NCBI GenBank assembly: GCA_947570135.1
Contig: CANOTP010000010.1
Coordinates: forward strand, 1 to 64,000
Direction: 5' to 3'
From: an uncultured Candidatus Melainabacteria bacterium
GTDB taxonomy: Bacteria; Cyanobacteriota; Vampirovibrionia; Gastranaerophilales; Gastranaerophilaceae
DNA: 64,000 bases
Shown: positions 1 through 8,744 of the stretch, piece by piece
Numbering within the stretch: position 1 is the first letter of the stretch
Layout of the letters: the number at the start of each line of letters is the position of its first letter
Program-made: the position numbers and the translations under genes
Notes under the pieces: generated by a model
The model's input: only the letters and a program-made list of their open reading frames with translations
What the model was told of the DNA's origin: nothing
Databases searched by the model: none

Positions 1-89
1 GCATCGGCATCGGCGTCAGCGTCAGCATCAGCATCGGCATCAGCATCAGCATCAGCATCGGCATCCGCGTCAGCGTCAGCATCAGCGTC
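1..89 (-). repeat. Hexanucleotide tandem repeat encoding (Asp-Ala)n
   Basis: About 14.5 copies of a six-base unit GA(T/C)GCN are visible in the adhesin frame. They read Asp-Ala-Asp-Ala continuously and run off the window. Third positions vary (GAT/GAC; GCT/GCC/GCG), so the dipeptide rather than the DNA appears to be maintained. The unit length is a multiple of three, so slippage would change stalk length without a frameshift. Confidence 0.9.
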
Positions 90-3000
90 GCTATCTGTAT
101 CATCTTCGATTTCTAATGGTGTAGCATCAACCACGTTATCGTCATCGTCTACATCTGTTGAACCGTCAGAGAAGTCACCGTCACCTTCATGATAGTAGTA
201 GTTACGATCGTGTTCGTCGTATCCTTCTTCTGTTACATCATCAGGTCTTACAGCATGTCCTGTCGGAATTTCAGATGCGCCTACAACTTTATCTGTTGAA
301 TCATCTGCTTCTTTTGTGTACCCTGTTTTACCAAAGTCAACGTGAACTCCGTTAGCGTAAATTTGGTCTGCCGTAATGTCTAATGTTCCGTTATCTAACA
401 CAGCATGATTTACTCTTACTGTAGAATCAGCGTCACCATAGTATCCGTTTTCATCATAAGTTCCGTCAGGTCTTACAAATTTATTAATATCAAGAGCTTT
501 TAATTCAACGTGGTTTGGAAGTGCTTCATCTCTGTAGTCTTCGCCCATATAACCGCCGTCTTTTTGACCTTGGTTACGTTCACCGAAGTAATCTTTCGGA
601 GTTACAGAAGGGTCTTCAATATGACCTAAGTTATTAATTGTAAGGTTTTTACCTCTTGTAACAACTTTGATATCGCCTTCAGCGGTTATGTTTTCAATAT
701 AAGTATTGCCTGAGAATTCAACGCCAATGTCGCCTTCTCTTGCAATCATATTGCAAACTTTGTTTTCTGTGTATTTATCATCTAAGCCTTTCATATAGAT
801 GTTTTCGTTAGCTAAGACATCCATACCGTAGTTAGCAGCATCAGTTTGATTAAACGTGATTTTGTTGTCTTTTGTTCCAACGCTTCCGTTAGAGATTAAT
901 GAAATACCCCAACCTTCAACGTTAGCTTTTGAAGGATCGGTTGATGCGTTAACCATATTGTAACGTTTTCCGTTGTTATTGTAGCCGTAGTCATCATCAA
1001 CTGTAAGAATTACTCTGCCGTCAGCTTTGATATGGTCAATATTCATATCAGAATCAATTGCTGCGTAGTTGATAACTAAGTCTTCAGGTTTGATTGCATC
1101 TTTTGTGTTAGTTGTTGTTGCATTAACTTTACCTTTGATGTTAGCATTAATTGATTTTGTAAAGTCGCGAGAGCCGTTTTCTTTCGGTCCTACGCCTGTG
1201 CAGCCTGAACCTTTGCAGGCATCTTGCTGAACAGCTTCACCTATAGTACCGTTAGTAACATCCATTGTTAAGTTACCCGCAGCTTTAAGTAAAGTCTTTT
1301 CAACACCGTAGTTAAGAATATTACCGTCAATCACAACGATTTGTATATCGTTGCCTGCAGTAACGTAATTATCATTTTCTGTATTATCACCGATTACAAC
1401 GTTACTGTCATCATTTCTGATATAAACATCTTTACCTGCGTTAACAAGTCCTTTAATGTTTGTACCGCCTTTGCCGCTATTTAACATAAAAACATCATTT
1501 GTTGAGTTAACTTTTCCTGTACTGTTTATGTCAAGTGCTCCGTTGACGTTGTAAAGGTTAACGTTATTATTTGTTCCGTTAACTGTTCCGTTAATAGTGA
1601 AGCTTTCTCCATTATTGGTCATTGATAATTCTGCGTTAGTTGTGTTAACTGTTCCGTCAACTTTCAATATCCCTGAATTGTTTGTGATTGTTGTTTCACC
1701 TGCATATTCATTGTTTGCTGAATTATCATTGATTACTTCGCCATTAATGTTAAAACCGGCTCCATTGTTATTTAAATCTACGCTTCCGCTGTAATTGCTT
1801 ACGGTACCATTAATGTCAAAGTTACCGTTCAGGTTAACCATTTCTAATTTATGAGCATTTGCATTTTTATCATCGGAAGTGATTTTTCCGTTAACAATTA
1901 AACCGCCTTCTCCGCTGTTAACAAATTCAGCATCGTTTAGGTATTTAAAAATACTGTCTTCGCCAACAGTTAATGCGCCTGCTTCATTTCTTACATCTGC
2001 ATCTTTTGTTGTAACATTACCGTCAATGGTAAGTCCGCCTGCACCTGTATTTAACATTGTAAGCTTTTCGCCGTTATTAATGGTGCCGTTTTTGGTTACG
2101 TTTAATCCACCGTCTGCATAGTTGTTAATTGTAGCATTGCCTGTATTATTAATGGTTCCTGAGATTGTTAAAGCATCAATATCAGGATTATATTGAGATC
2201 CATAAGCTCCCGGAACACCGTTTTGAACAAATAAGTTTCCTTCATTTTTTACAGTGCCTGAGATATTCATACCTTTTGAGCCGCTGTTGTAAATATTTAA
2301 TTCACCTTTTGTATCAACTGTTCCTGAAATATTTACACCTGAATTACGGTCAATTTGATAGGTATATTCTTTTCCGTCGTCCCAAATTGTAACGGTACCT
2401 GTTGTCGGAGTATTAGAAATATCTGTTTTACCGTTGTTTCTAACAGTACCTGAGATGTTCAAGTCACCCCAGTCGTTATCTAAATATAAACGACCGTTAG
2501 CGTTTGAAACTTCACCTGAGATATTCATACCGTTAGCACCGATATTTTGAATTGTGGTATTACCGGTACCGAAGTTTTTAACGGTACCTGCAATGTCAAT
2601 TCCGCCCGGTCCGTTGTAACCCTGTTCTGCAATAATTGAAATGTTTCCGTTGTTGCTTGCAAAAGAATTTGCAGTATTAATATTATCAGTGTTAACTAAT
2701 TGATTAAATAAGGTTTCGGCTTGATTGTTAGTTGTCATTTGAGCCATTTTGTTTTCGTTAATACCTGCGAAAACTCCTGCACCTTTAGCTACATTAACTT
2801 CTCCTGAATGGATTGTAACATCATTAGCTGCAAAAACTTTACCATTAATAGTAACTTCGCCGCCTTTATTAAAGTTTGCCAATGTTTCTAAATCAGCGCT
2901 CGGGTTGCTTTTGTAAGCGTTATATTTAGCATTGCTTGGAGTGTAAACGCCAAGTGAACCTACGTTTAAAACACCTGAAGCTCCGACAATCATACCGTTT

Positions 3001-3359
3001 GGAGAAACAAAGATTGCTTTACCGTTGTAGAAATTGCCGTCTCTCATAGTGTTAACAATACCGTTGATGTTAATTTTGTTATCAACAAGGTTAACAAATG
3101 TTTCGACATTGTTTTTACCGTATTTATAAATAAGGTTTGCGATATCACCTTCTGACAGGTTAAAGTTTGTGTATTTTCTATATCCGATATTCGTACCGTT
3201 AATCATTGCGGTCGGATCAATGTTATAAACTCCGTTATTACCCGTTACGCCTGAAATTTCGGTTGCAACAACAGATAATAGCATAGTTTGGTGAGATAAG
3301 AATAATGTAGTCAGAGTTGCTGCCATTATTCGTCTTAAGCGTCTGCTGCGATTTCTCAT
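1..3359 (-). CDS. Giant filamentous-haemagglutinin-like adhesin, N-terminal part (runs off left edge)
   Basis: An uninterrupted reading frame runs from ATG at 3359 to the window edge (about 1119 codons), with no stop codon inside the window. It has a basic, hydrophobic N-terminus (MRNRSRRLRRIMAATLTTLF) that looks like a Sec signal. A region resembling the TPS/haemagglutination N-domain follows (INGIVNT, GKAIFVSPNGMIVGASGVLN). After it come several hundred residues of short beta-helix-like repeats such as 'NISGTV', 'FTINGTV' and 'LTIDGNV', typical of secreted filamentous adhesins (FHA/LktA type). Near residue 1090 it turns acidic and enters an Asp-Ala dipeptide repeat. AAAGGA at 3367-3372 is the ribosome binding site. 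Its role is inferred to be surface attachment. The C-terminus and any secretion partner lie outside the window. The family is fairly certain, the ligand unknown. Confidence 0.85.
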   Translation of the reverse strand, partial: MRNRSRRLRRIMAATLTTLFLSHQTMLLSVVATEISGVTGNNGVYNIDPTAMINGTNIGYRKYTNFNLSEGDIANLIYKYGKNNVETFVNLVDNKININGIVNTMRDGNFYNGKAIFVSPNGMIVGASGVLNVGSLGVYTPSNAKYNAYKSNPSADLETLANFNKGGEVTINGKVFAANDVTIHSGEVNVAKGAGVFAGINENKMAQMTTNNQAETLFNQLVNTDNINTANSFASNNGNISIIAEQGYNGPGGIDIAGTVKNFGTGNTTIQNIGANGMNISGEVSNANGRLYLDNDWGDLNISGTVRNNGKTDISNTPTTGTVTIWDDGKEYTYQIDRNSGVNISGTVDTKGELNIYNSGSKGMNISGTVKNEGNLFVQNGVPGAYGSQYNPDIDALTISGTINNTGNATINNYADGGLNVTKNGTINNGEKLTMLNTGAGGLTIDGNVTTKDADVRNEAGALTVGEDSIFKYLNDAEFVNSGEGGLIVNGKITSDDKNANAHKLEMVNLNGNFDINGTVSNYSGSVDLNNNGAGFNINGEVINDNSANNEYAGETTITNNSGILKVDGTVNTTNAELSMTNNGESFTINGTVNGTNNNVNLYNVNGALDINSTGKVNSTNDVFMLNSGKGGTNIKGLVNAGKDVYIRNDDSNVVIGDNTENDNYVTAGNDIQIVVIDGNILNYGVEKTLLKAAGNLTMDVTNGTIGEAVQQDACKGSGCTGVGPKENGSRDFTKSINANIKGKVNATTTNTKDAIKPEDLVINYAAIDSDMNIDHIKADGRVILTVDDDYGYNNNGKRYNMVNASTDPSKANVEGWGISLISNGSVGTKDNKITFNQTDAANYGMDVLANENIYMKGLDDKYTENKVCNMIAREGDIGVEFSGNTYIENITAEGDIKVVTRGKNLTINNLGHIEDPSVTPKDYFGERNQGQKDGGYMGEDYRDEALPNHVELKALDINKFVRPDGTYDENGYYGDADSTVRVNHAVLDNGTLDITADQIYANGVHVDFGKTGYTKEADDSTDKVVGASEIPTGHAVRPDDVTEEGYDEHDRNYYYHEGDGDFSDGSTDVDDDDNVVDATPLEIEDDTDSDADADADADADADADADADADADADADAD

Positions 3360-3396
3360 ATTAAAATCCTTTCATAACGTTATATTCTTCTAAATT

Positions 3397-3433
3397 ATTA
3401 TCGATAATTTGGCTAGGTAAACTTATTCTAGCC
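3397..3433. promoter_or_regulatory. Palindrome plus inverted repeat in adhesin leader
   Basis: A perfect 12-base palindrome ATTATCGATAAT lies at 3397-3408. Next to it is an inverted repeat GGCTAG (3411-3416) / CTAGCC (3428-3433). Both sit 38-74 bases upstream of the adhesin start. They could be an operator or a leader hairpin. No T-run follows in the leftward direction, so a simple terminator for the upstream flippase is unlikely. The rest of the 3360-3547 gap shows nothing else recognisable. Confidence 0.35.
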
Positions 3434-3547
3434 CAAGCACACTGTAAAATGTGGATTTGTTACTTTTTTTTAAGCCATGTCACATCATGACCTTATAAAA
3501 TATATAACGTTTGAAAAAAAATAAAATTGCTAACAATGCATAAAATA

Positions 3548-5005
3548 TTAAGATTTCTTAATGTTTAATTTTTTAGCCGTAACATAATACAGTACATAGA
3601 AAATGGCTAAAATTAATAGCATTTGGATTCTAGCAGGGATATATAATCCATATATCTTAAGCGTATACAGAATACATCCTGTCGGTATAGCTGAAATCAG
3701 CATTTTAGTGACCGTATTTGTCGGAAATTTAATGTTAAGATTTGGTAACACAATTATTACACTTAACAAAAAGTATAAGAAGTTTGCAGCAAATGTCGCG
3801 ATACCGACTCCGACAAGTCCGAATTTCGGAATAAGAACAAAGTTCAGTACAACCCCTATGATGCCTGAAATAACTTTGATTATAAATTCAATATGGGTTT
3901 TGTTTGCTAAATGATATTGAAGTGTTGTGTAGTCTGTCATTGCAAGGAAAAATACCCCGAATGAAAAATACGGTACAAGTTTGTACGCTTCATACATTTT
4001 AGGATTTGCAACAAACATGTGGGTATATTCAACACAATAAAGCGACATTACCGTGATTACTGGCAGTGCTACAAGTATGTAATATCCTAAAAATCTTGAA
4101 ATAATAGGTCTTACATCAATTTTGCCTTCGTAAAGGTTGATTATTCTTGGGATTGCGGCAACCGTAATCATTGCGAATAAAGTCATTAATATCGGTAAAG
4201 TTAATCCATAACCTACACCTACCAGTGCTGCTTTTGAAAATCCGCTTATGCTGTTCATAATAAACTTGTTGCTTTGGGTTATAATCCAAGCGCTAAGTGA
4301 TGTTGCAGCAATCGGAATCCCGTATTTTACAATTGGTAATATGAATTTCCATTCGATTTTCTGGAATTTGAATACTTTTAATATTTCGCTTTGATAAAGC
4401 AGTAAAATGTCGATTAATGATATGGAAACACCCATAGCGAGCAGGATTGACGCAGCTCCAAGATTAAAGAATTTTGCAAAAAATACTGCTAGAAATATTG
4501 TTGCAAATTGGTTTAAAATTGTCGTAAGAGAGTAAGATATTGATTTTAACTGTGCTCGAAGAAGCTGTGATAACAATGCTCTTATTGCAACTGGAATTAT
4601 AAGCAACAATACTGATAAAAAGTACTTAAACGGAACGTGGAAAAAGCTGTACAGGCTGTCTTTGAAGATAAATGAGATTGAAAACATTAACAGCATATTA
4701 ATTGTCAAAATTGTTACCAAAGTTGTTAGATATTTTGGTAAATCTTCGCTGATTTGATGATGTCTGAAAAATCTCAGTCCTGAAAGCCCTACCCAGTCTG
4801 AAAAAATTATGCAAAGGAAAGACAGCATTGCAATTGAAATTGTATACAAACCGTACTGTTCTTGGGAAAACAGGCTTGTATAAATCGGTACTGTAATTAC
4901 ATTACCAAGCATTCCGCATAACTTTGACGGCGCATACTTAATCATATCCGTAAATATGCCCTTGACCTCTTTTTCTTCCAACTCTTTATTTTCAATATAT
5001 TCCAT
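3548..5005 (-). CDS. Polysaccharide/oligosaccharide flippase (Wzx/MATE-like)
   Basis: A 485-residue, very hydrophobic protein with about 12-14 predicted membrane spans after a 25-residue cytosolic N-terminus. The order and spacing of helices, the early 'GMLGNVITVPIYTSLFS.EQYG' region and the two-half layout fit the polysaccharide biosynthesis (RfbX/Wzx) branch of the MOP superfamily. That family flips undecaprenyl-linked sugars across the inner membrane. The start ATG lies 4 bases after the rimO stop, so the two are probably co-transcribed. No glycosyltransferase cluster is adjacent, so the substrate cannot be named. A MurJ-type lipid II role is less likely because the typical MurJ sequence features are absent. 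Confidence 0.8.
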   Translation of the reverse strand: MEYIENKELEEKEVKGIFTDMIKYAPSKLCGMLGNVITVPIYTSLFSQEQYGLYTISIAMLSFLCIIFSDWVGLSGLRFFRHHQISEDLPKYLTTLVTILTINMLLMFSISFIFKDSLYSFFHVPFKYFLSVLLLIIPVAIRALLSQLLRAQLKSISYSLTTILNQFATIFLAVFFAKFFNLGAASILLAMGVSISLIDILLLYQSEILKVFKFQKIEWKFILPIVKYGIPIAATSLSAWIITQSNKFIMNSISGFSKAALVGVGYGLTLPILMTLFAMITVAAIPRIINLYEGKIDVRPIISRFLGYYILVALPVITVMSLYCVEYTHMFVANPKMYEAYKLVPYFSFGVFFLAMTDYTTLQYHLANKTHIEFIIKVISGIIGVVLNFVLIPKFGLVGVGIATFAANFLYFLLSVIIVLPNLNIKFPTNTVTKMLISAIPTGCILYTLKIYGLYIPARIQMLLILAIFYVLYYVTAKKLNIKKS

Positions 5006-5009
5006 AATT

Positions 5010-6314
5010 TTAACCTATTTCTCCGAACAAATCGTATTCATCTACTCTTGTTATTTTTACTTCTTCTATATCCCCCGGAACTACGGGAGTTTCTGATGTT
5101 GCATACACAACACCGTCGATTTCAGGGGCGTCGTGTTCTGAACGAAGTATAATTACCTCGTCATCTGTGTATCCCTCAACGATACATTTTAGTATTGAAC
5201 CTATATATTTTTCGTTGTTTTCTAATGAAATTTGTTGCTGTAGTTTCATTAATTTTTCTCTTCTGCTTTTTTTGATTTTAGCAGGAACTTGAGGCTTTAA
5301 GCTGTAAGAATAGGTGTTTTTCTCTCTTGAATATTCAAAAGCACCCATTCTGTCAAATCGAATATTCTTAACAAAACTATATAAATGCTCAAATTCTTCT
5401 TCGGTTTCACCCGGATAACCTACTATTAATGATGTTCTGACTGAAACTCCTGGGATTTTTTCTCTTATTTTGTTAACAAGTTCTGTATAATTCATCACAG
5501 GGCGTCTCATTGATTCAAGTACTCTCGGGTGTGAGTGCTGAAGCGGAATATCAACATATTTTACCACCTTATCAAGTCTTGCAATCGCATCAATTAACTC
5601 ATCCGTCATTTGGGTTGGATAAGCGTACATAATTCTTATCCAAGAAATTTTTTCAATTTTGTTAAGTTCTTCCAATAACTGCGGTAACGCTTGTTTGCCG
5701 TATAAATCAATGCCGTAAGATGAAGTATCTTGGGCAATTAGGATAATTTCCGTTACCCCTTTATCTGCAAGTTCGTTTGCTTCTTTAACAATGTTTTCAA
5801 TCGGTCTTGAAATGTATTTACCGCGAAGTTTCGGGATTATGCAGTAACCGCATTGATAATTACAGCCTTCGCCGATTTTAAGGTAAGAACTTGCCCCCAT
5901 TGTAATTTGCTGACGCTTAATATCTTCAGGATAAATATATTTAGGTTTTTCATCAATAATACTTTTATATTCACCTTCTTTTTCAATATTTTTAATGATT
6001 TCTACAATATCGTTAAGGTTTGAAGTTCCAATCATCCCTGAAATTTCAGGGATAGCATCTTTTAAATCCTGATTATGTTTTTGAGAAAGACAGCCCGTTA
6101 CAATAACTTTTTTACCTTCATCTATCATTTGCAGAATACTTTGTACAGATTCTTTTTCCGCGTCATGTATAAATGAGCAGGTATTAACTATAACAACATC
6201 TGCTTCTTCATCGTTAAGTGTTATTTCATAACCGTTTTTATCTAAAATTCCCAGTAAAAGCTCTGCATCTACAAGGTTTTTGGCACATCCGTGATTTATT
6301 AATGATATTTTCAT
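5010..6314 (-). CDS. rimO: Ribosomal protein S12 methylthiotransferase RimO
   Basis: A 434-residue radical-SAM methylthiotransferase. The N-terminal UPF0004 domain carries the three cluster cysteines (C10 in NHGCAKN, C46 in NTCSF, C74 in TGCLSQ). The radical-SAM motif is GCNYQCGYCIIP (C151, C155, C158). A C-terminal TRAM domain follows from about residue 370. The NHGCAKNLVD start and overall length match RimO rather than MiaB. The enzyme adds a methylthio group to the conserved aspartate of ribosomal protein S12. AGAGGA just upstream of the ATG is a good ribosome binding site. It leads an operon with the flippase. Confidence 0.95.
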   Translation of the reverse strand: MKISLINHGCAKNLVDAELLLGILDKNGYEITLNDEEADVVIVNTCSFIHDAEKESVQSILQMIDEGKKVIVTGCLSQKHNQDLKDAIPEISGMIGTSNLNDIVEIIKNIEKEGEYKSIIDEKPKYIYPEDIKRQQITMGASSYLKIGEGCNYQCGYCIIPKLRGKYISRPIENIVKEANELADKGVTEIILIAQDTSSYGIDLYGKQALPQLLEELNKIEKISWIRIMYAYPTQMTDELIDAIARLDKVVKYVDIPLQHSHPRVLESMRRPVMNYTELVNKIREKIPGVSVRTSLIVGYPGETEEEFEHLYSFVKNIRFDRMGAFEYSREKNTYSYSLKPQVPAKIKKSRREKLMKLQQQISLENNEKYIGSILKCIVEGYTDDEVIILRSEHDAPEIDGVVYATSETPVVPGDIEEVKITRVDEYDLFGEIG

Positions 6315-6385
6315 GTCTTCCTCTTATTAAAATTCTATCATTAATTGTAAAATTTATTCTAAATATTACGATTTATTGATAATTT

Positions 6386-6394
6386 TGTTATAAA
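6386..6394 (+). promoter_or_regulatory. Extended -10 promoter of U32 gene (possible leaderless start)
   Basis: TGTTATAAA (extended -10) ends 8 bases before the ATG at 6403, so transcription would begin at or next to the start codon. A short AAGG is present at 6397-6400 but would lie at the very end of, or outside, the transcript. No good -35 is visible. Confidence 0.45.
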
Positions 6395-6402
6395 ATAAGG
6401 TT

Positions 6403-8172
6403 ATGAAACAAGTAGAATTATTAACTCCCGCCAAAAATTATGAAACGGCAATTGCAGCAATAAATAGCGGTGCAGATGCAATTTATATCGCAGCGACAAG
6501 TTTCGGTGCTCGTAAAAATGCTCCAAATTCTTTAGAGGATATAAAAAAACTCGTTAATTACGCGCATAAATTCTATGTAAGAATCCACGTTGTAATTAAT
6601 ACAATTCTTAACGATTCTGAATTAAATGATGCTGTTAAATTAGTGAAAAACCTATATGATATTGGGGTTGACGCTATAATCGTTCAGGATATGGGATTAT
6701 TAAAAGCTGCAATTGAGGAAAAAATACCGAATATTCAAATTCATGCAAGTACTCAGTGTGATAACAGAACTCTTGAAAAGGCTAAGTTTTTCGATAGTTT
6801 AGGGGTCTCTCGAGTAATCCTTGCAAGAGAGCTTTCTCTTAATCAAATCGAAGAAATTTGTAAAAATACTACTTGTGAGGTTGAAACCTTTATTCATGGC
6901 GCTTTGTGTGTATCATACAGCGGTCAATGTTACTTGTCTTATGCAAACGGCGGTCGTTCGGCAAATCGCGGAGAATGCGCTCAGCCTTGTCGCAAAAAAT
7001 ATTCTTTGATTGATTCTAACGGTAAAGTTATCTTGAAAGACAGATATTTACTTTCGCTAAAAGATTTTAATGCTTCTGAAAGTATTGAAAAACTTATTAA
7101 TTGCGGGATAAAATCTTTTAAAATAGAAGGTCGCTTAAAAGATATAAATTATGTTAAAAATGTAACGGCTTTTTACAATAACTTATTAAACAAATATGCA
7201 AAAAGAACCTCATCAGGAAAAGTATTTTTAGATTTTGAGCCAAATGTAGATAAAACATTTAACCGAGGCTATACGGATTATTTCTTAACCGAGCGTGGGC
7301 AGTGTTTTAACTTCTTATCTCCAAAATCTCGTGGAGAAAAACTCGGCAAAGTTAAGCGTATTTTTCATAATTATTTTGAAATTGATTCCGATATGCATCC
7401 TCAAGACGGCGTTTGCTTTATAAAAGACGGAAAAATGACAGGATTTCTTGTAAATAAAGTCGAAGGTAAGAAAATTTACCCTAACAAAATGGACGGAATA
7501 ACTACAGGTACCGTGCTTTATCGTAATTTTGACGCTAAATTTGAAAAGTTATTGGAAAATTCTAAAACAGTACGTAAAATAGGGGTTTCCTTTACTGTAA
7601 AAGACGGGGTTGTAACCGCTGTAGATGAAGATTGTAATAGGGTTTGTGCTGATTTGCCTCAAGGTGAAGTCCCGAATAACTTAGAAAAAATGAAAGAAAA
7701 CTTAGCATTACAGCTTCAAAAAACGGGAAATAGTGAGTTTTACGTGAATTCTGTCGTATTTGAAGATGATAATATCTCTTATTTACCGTTATCAAAAATC
7801 AATGAATTCAGGAGGGAATTGTTAAGTTTGTTAATGAACGAAAGATTAGCTAATTTTAAGCGATTACCTCAAAAACCTATTAGTTATAAGGAATTTCCAA
7901 CGAAACAAATTGATTACAGAGGTAATGTATTTAATAATGAAGCAAAAATGTTCTACGAAAACTGCGGATGCGAAGTTTTTGAGGATGCGTTGGAAGGCTG
8001 TACTAAAATTCCGTCAGGAATCGAACTAATGCGTACTAAACACTGCTTAAAATTTGCCTCAGGACTTTGCGGCACCCCGTCTAAAAAGCTCTTTTTACAA
8101 GACGAAAAGGGTAAAAAATACCCTCTTCGATTTGATTGTAAAAACTGTGAAATGGTTGTCTTGAACCCGTAA
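6403..8172 (+). CDS. Peptidase U32 family protein (probable tRNA/rRNA hydroxylation factor or collagenase-like)
   Basis: 589 residues. The U32 signature is clear: an N-terminal TIM-barrel-like 'ELLTPAKN' start, ETFIHGALC at 161-169, and a cysteine set (C169, C176, C192, C196) that in known relatives holds an iron-sulfur cluster. A second domain follows from about residue 290, and a cysteine-rich tail (CGC, HCLKFASGLCG, CKNC) ends the protein. Family members were first called collagenases. The better supported roles are RNA hydroxylation (RlhA, TrhP, UbiU/V). Which one applies cannot be decided from sequence by eye. It is transcribed divergently from rimO and convergently to the isochorismatase-like gene, 19 bases away. 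Confidence 0.85.
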   Translation: MKQVELLTPAKNYETAIAAINSGADAIYIAATSFGARKNAPNSLEDIKKLVNYAHKFYVRIHVVINTILNDSELNDAVKLVKNLYDIGVDAIIVQDMGLLKAAIEEKIPNIQIHASTQCDNRTLEKAKFFDSLGVSRVILARELSLNQIEEICKNTTCEVETFIHGALCVSYSGQCYLSYANGGRSANRGECAQPCRKKYSLIDSNGKVILKDRYLLSLKDFNASESIEKLINCGIKSFKIEGRLKDINYVKNVTAFYNNLLNKYAKRTSSGKVFLDFEPNVDKTFNRGYTDYFLTERGQCFNFLSPKSRGEKLGKVKRIFHNYFEIDSDMHPQDGVCFIKDGKMTGFLVNKVEGKKIYPNKMDGITTGTVLYRNFDAKFEKLLENSKTVRKIGVSFTVKDGVVTAVDEDCNRVCADLPQGEVPNNLEKMKENLALQLQKTGNSEFYVNSVVFEDDNISYLPLSKINEFRRELLSLLMNERLANFKRLPQKPISYKEFPTKQIDYRGNVFNNEAKMFYENCGCEVFEDALEGCTKIPSGIELMRTKHCLKFASGLCGTPSKKLFLQDEKGKKYPLRFDCKNCEMVVLNP

Positions 8173-8191
8173 TTCCTTCGCTCAATCGACG

Positions 8192-8743
8192 TTACTTTAT
8201 AAGTGCTTGAATTTCTTTAAATTTAGGATGTTTTGCTGTTTTTAACAGTTCAAACAATGTTATTTCAACGCAGGTAACTTTTGCTCCATACTGTTTTAAC
8301 AGTGATAACCCAGTTTTGTATTCACTTTTGTTACGGCTTGCACAAGCGTCTTTTACAACATAAATTTCAAAACCTTCTTTAATTAAGTCTGCTGCTGTTT
8401 GTAATACACAAATATGGGTTTCAATTCCGCATAATATTACTTGTTTCTTGCCTTGAGCTTTTAATTCTTGAATTCTTTGAGCAAATTCAGGTGTTAACAT
8501 TGCCGAAAATGATGTTTTTTCGCATGTAAAAGTTTCAGGCGAAAGTGTTTCTTTTACCTGTAACAATGTAGCTCCGAGTCCTTGCGGGTATTGTTCTGTG
8601 ACAATTGTGGGGATATTTAAGATGTTTGCTGTTTTTGTTAGTTTTACTGCGTTTTGAGCGGTTTCAGTGCCGTATTTTGACGCTAAAACAAGTTTTTCCT
8701 GAATGTCTATCACAACAAGTATTGAATCTTCTATATTTAACAT
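8192..8743 (-). CDS. Isochorismatase-family hydrolase (YcaC-like)
   Basis: 183 residues with the cysteine-hydrolase triad expected for the family: D13 (VIDIQ), K76 (CEKTSF) and C112 in CGIETHICVLQT. This makes it a probable amidase, nicotinamidase-like or YcaC-like enzyme. The substrate cannot be predicted, and no siderophore or enterobactin genes are nearby to support a true isochorismatase. It is the last gene of the leftward operon. Its ATG sits one base past the stop of the upstream REC/GGDEF-like gene. Confidence 0.85.
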   Translation of the reverse strand: MLNIEDSILVVIDIQEKLVLASKYGTETAQNAVKLTKTANILNIPTIVTEQYPQGLGATLLQVKETLSPETFTCEKTSFSAMLTPEFAQRIQELKAQGKKQVILCGIETHICVLQTAADLIKEGFEIYVVKDACASRNKSEYKTGLSLLKQYGAKVTCVEITLFELLKTAKHPKFKEIQALIK

Positions 8744-8744
8744 A

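Noticed and set aside
1..89. CRISPR-like or satellite repeat at the window start
   Set aside because: The repeat is a coding hexamer in frame with the adhesin (Asp-Ala), with no spacers and no cas genes.
3603..3914. 103-codon frame opposite the flippase gene
   Set aside because: Antisense shadow of a membrane protein gene with no independent signal.
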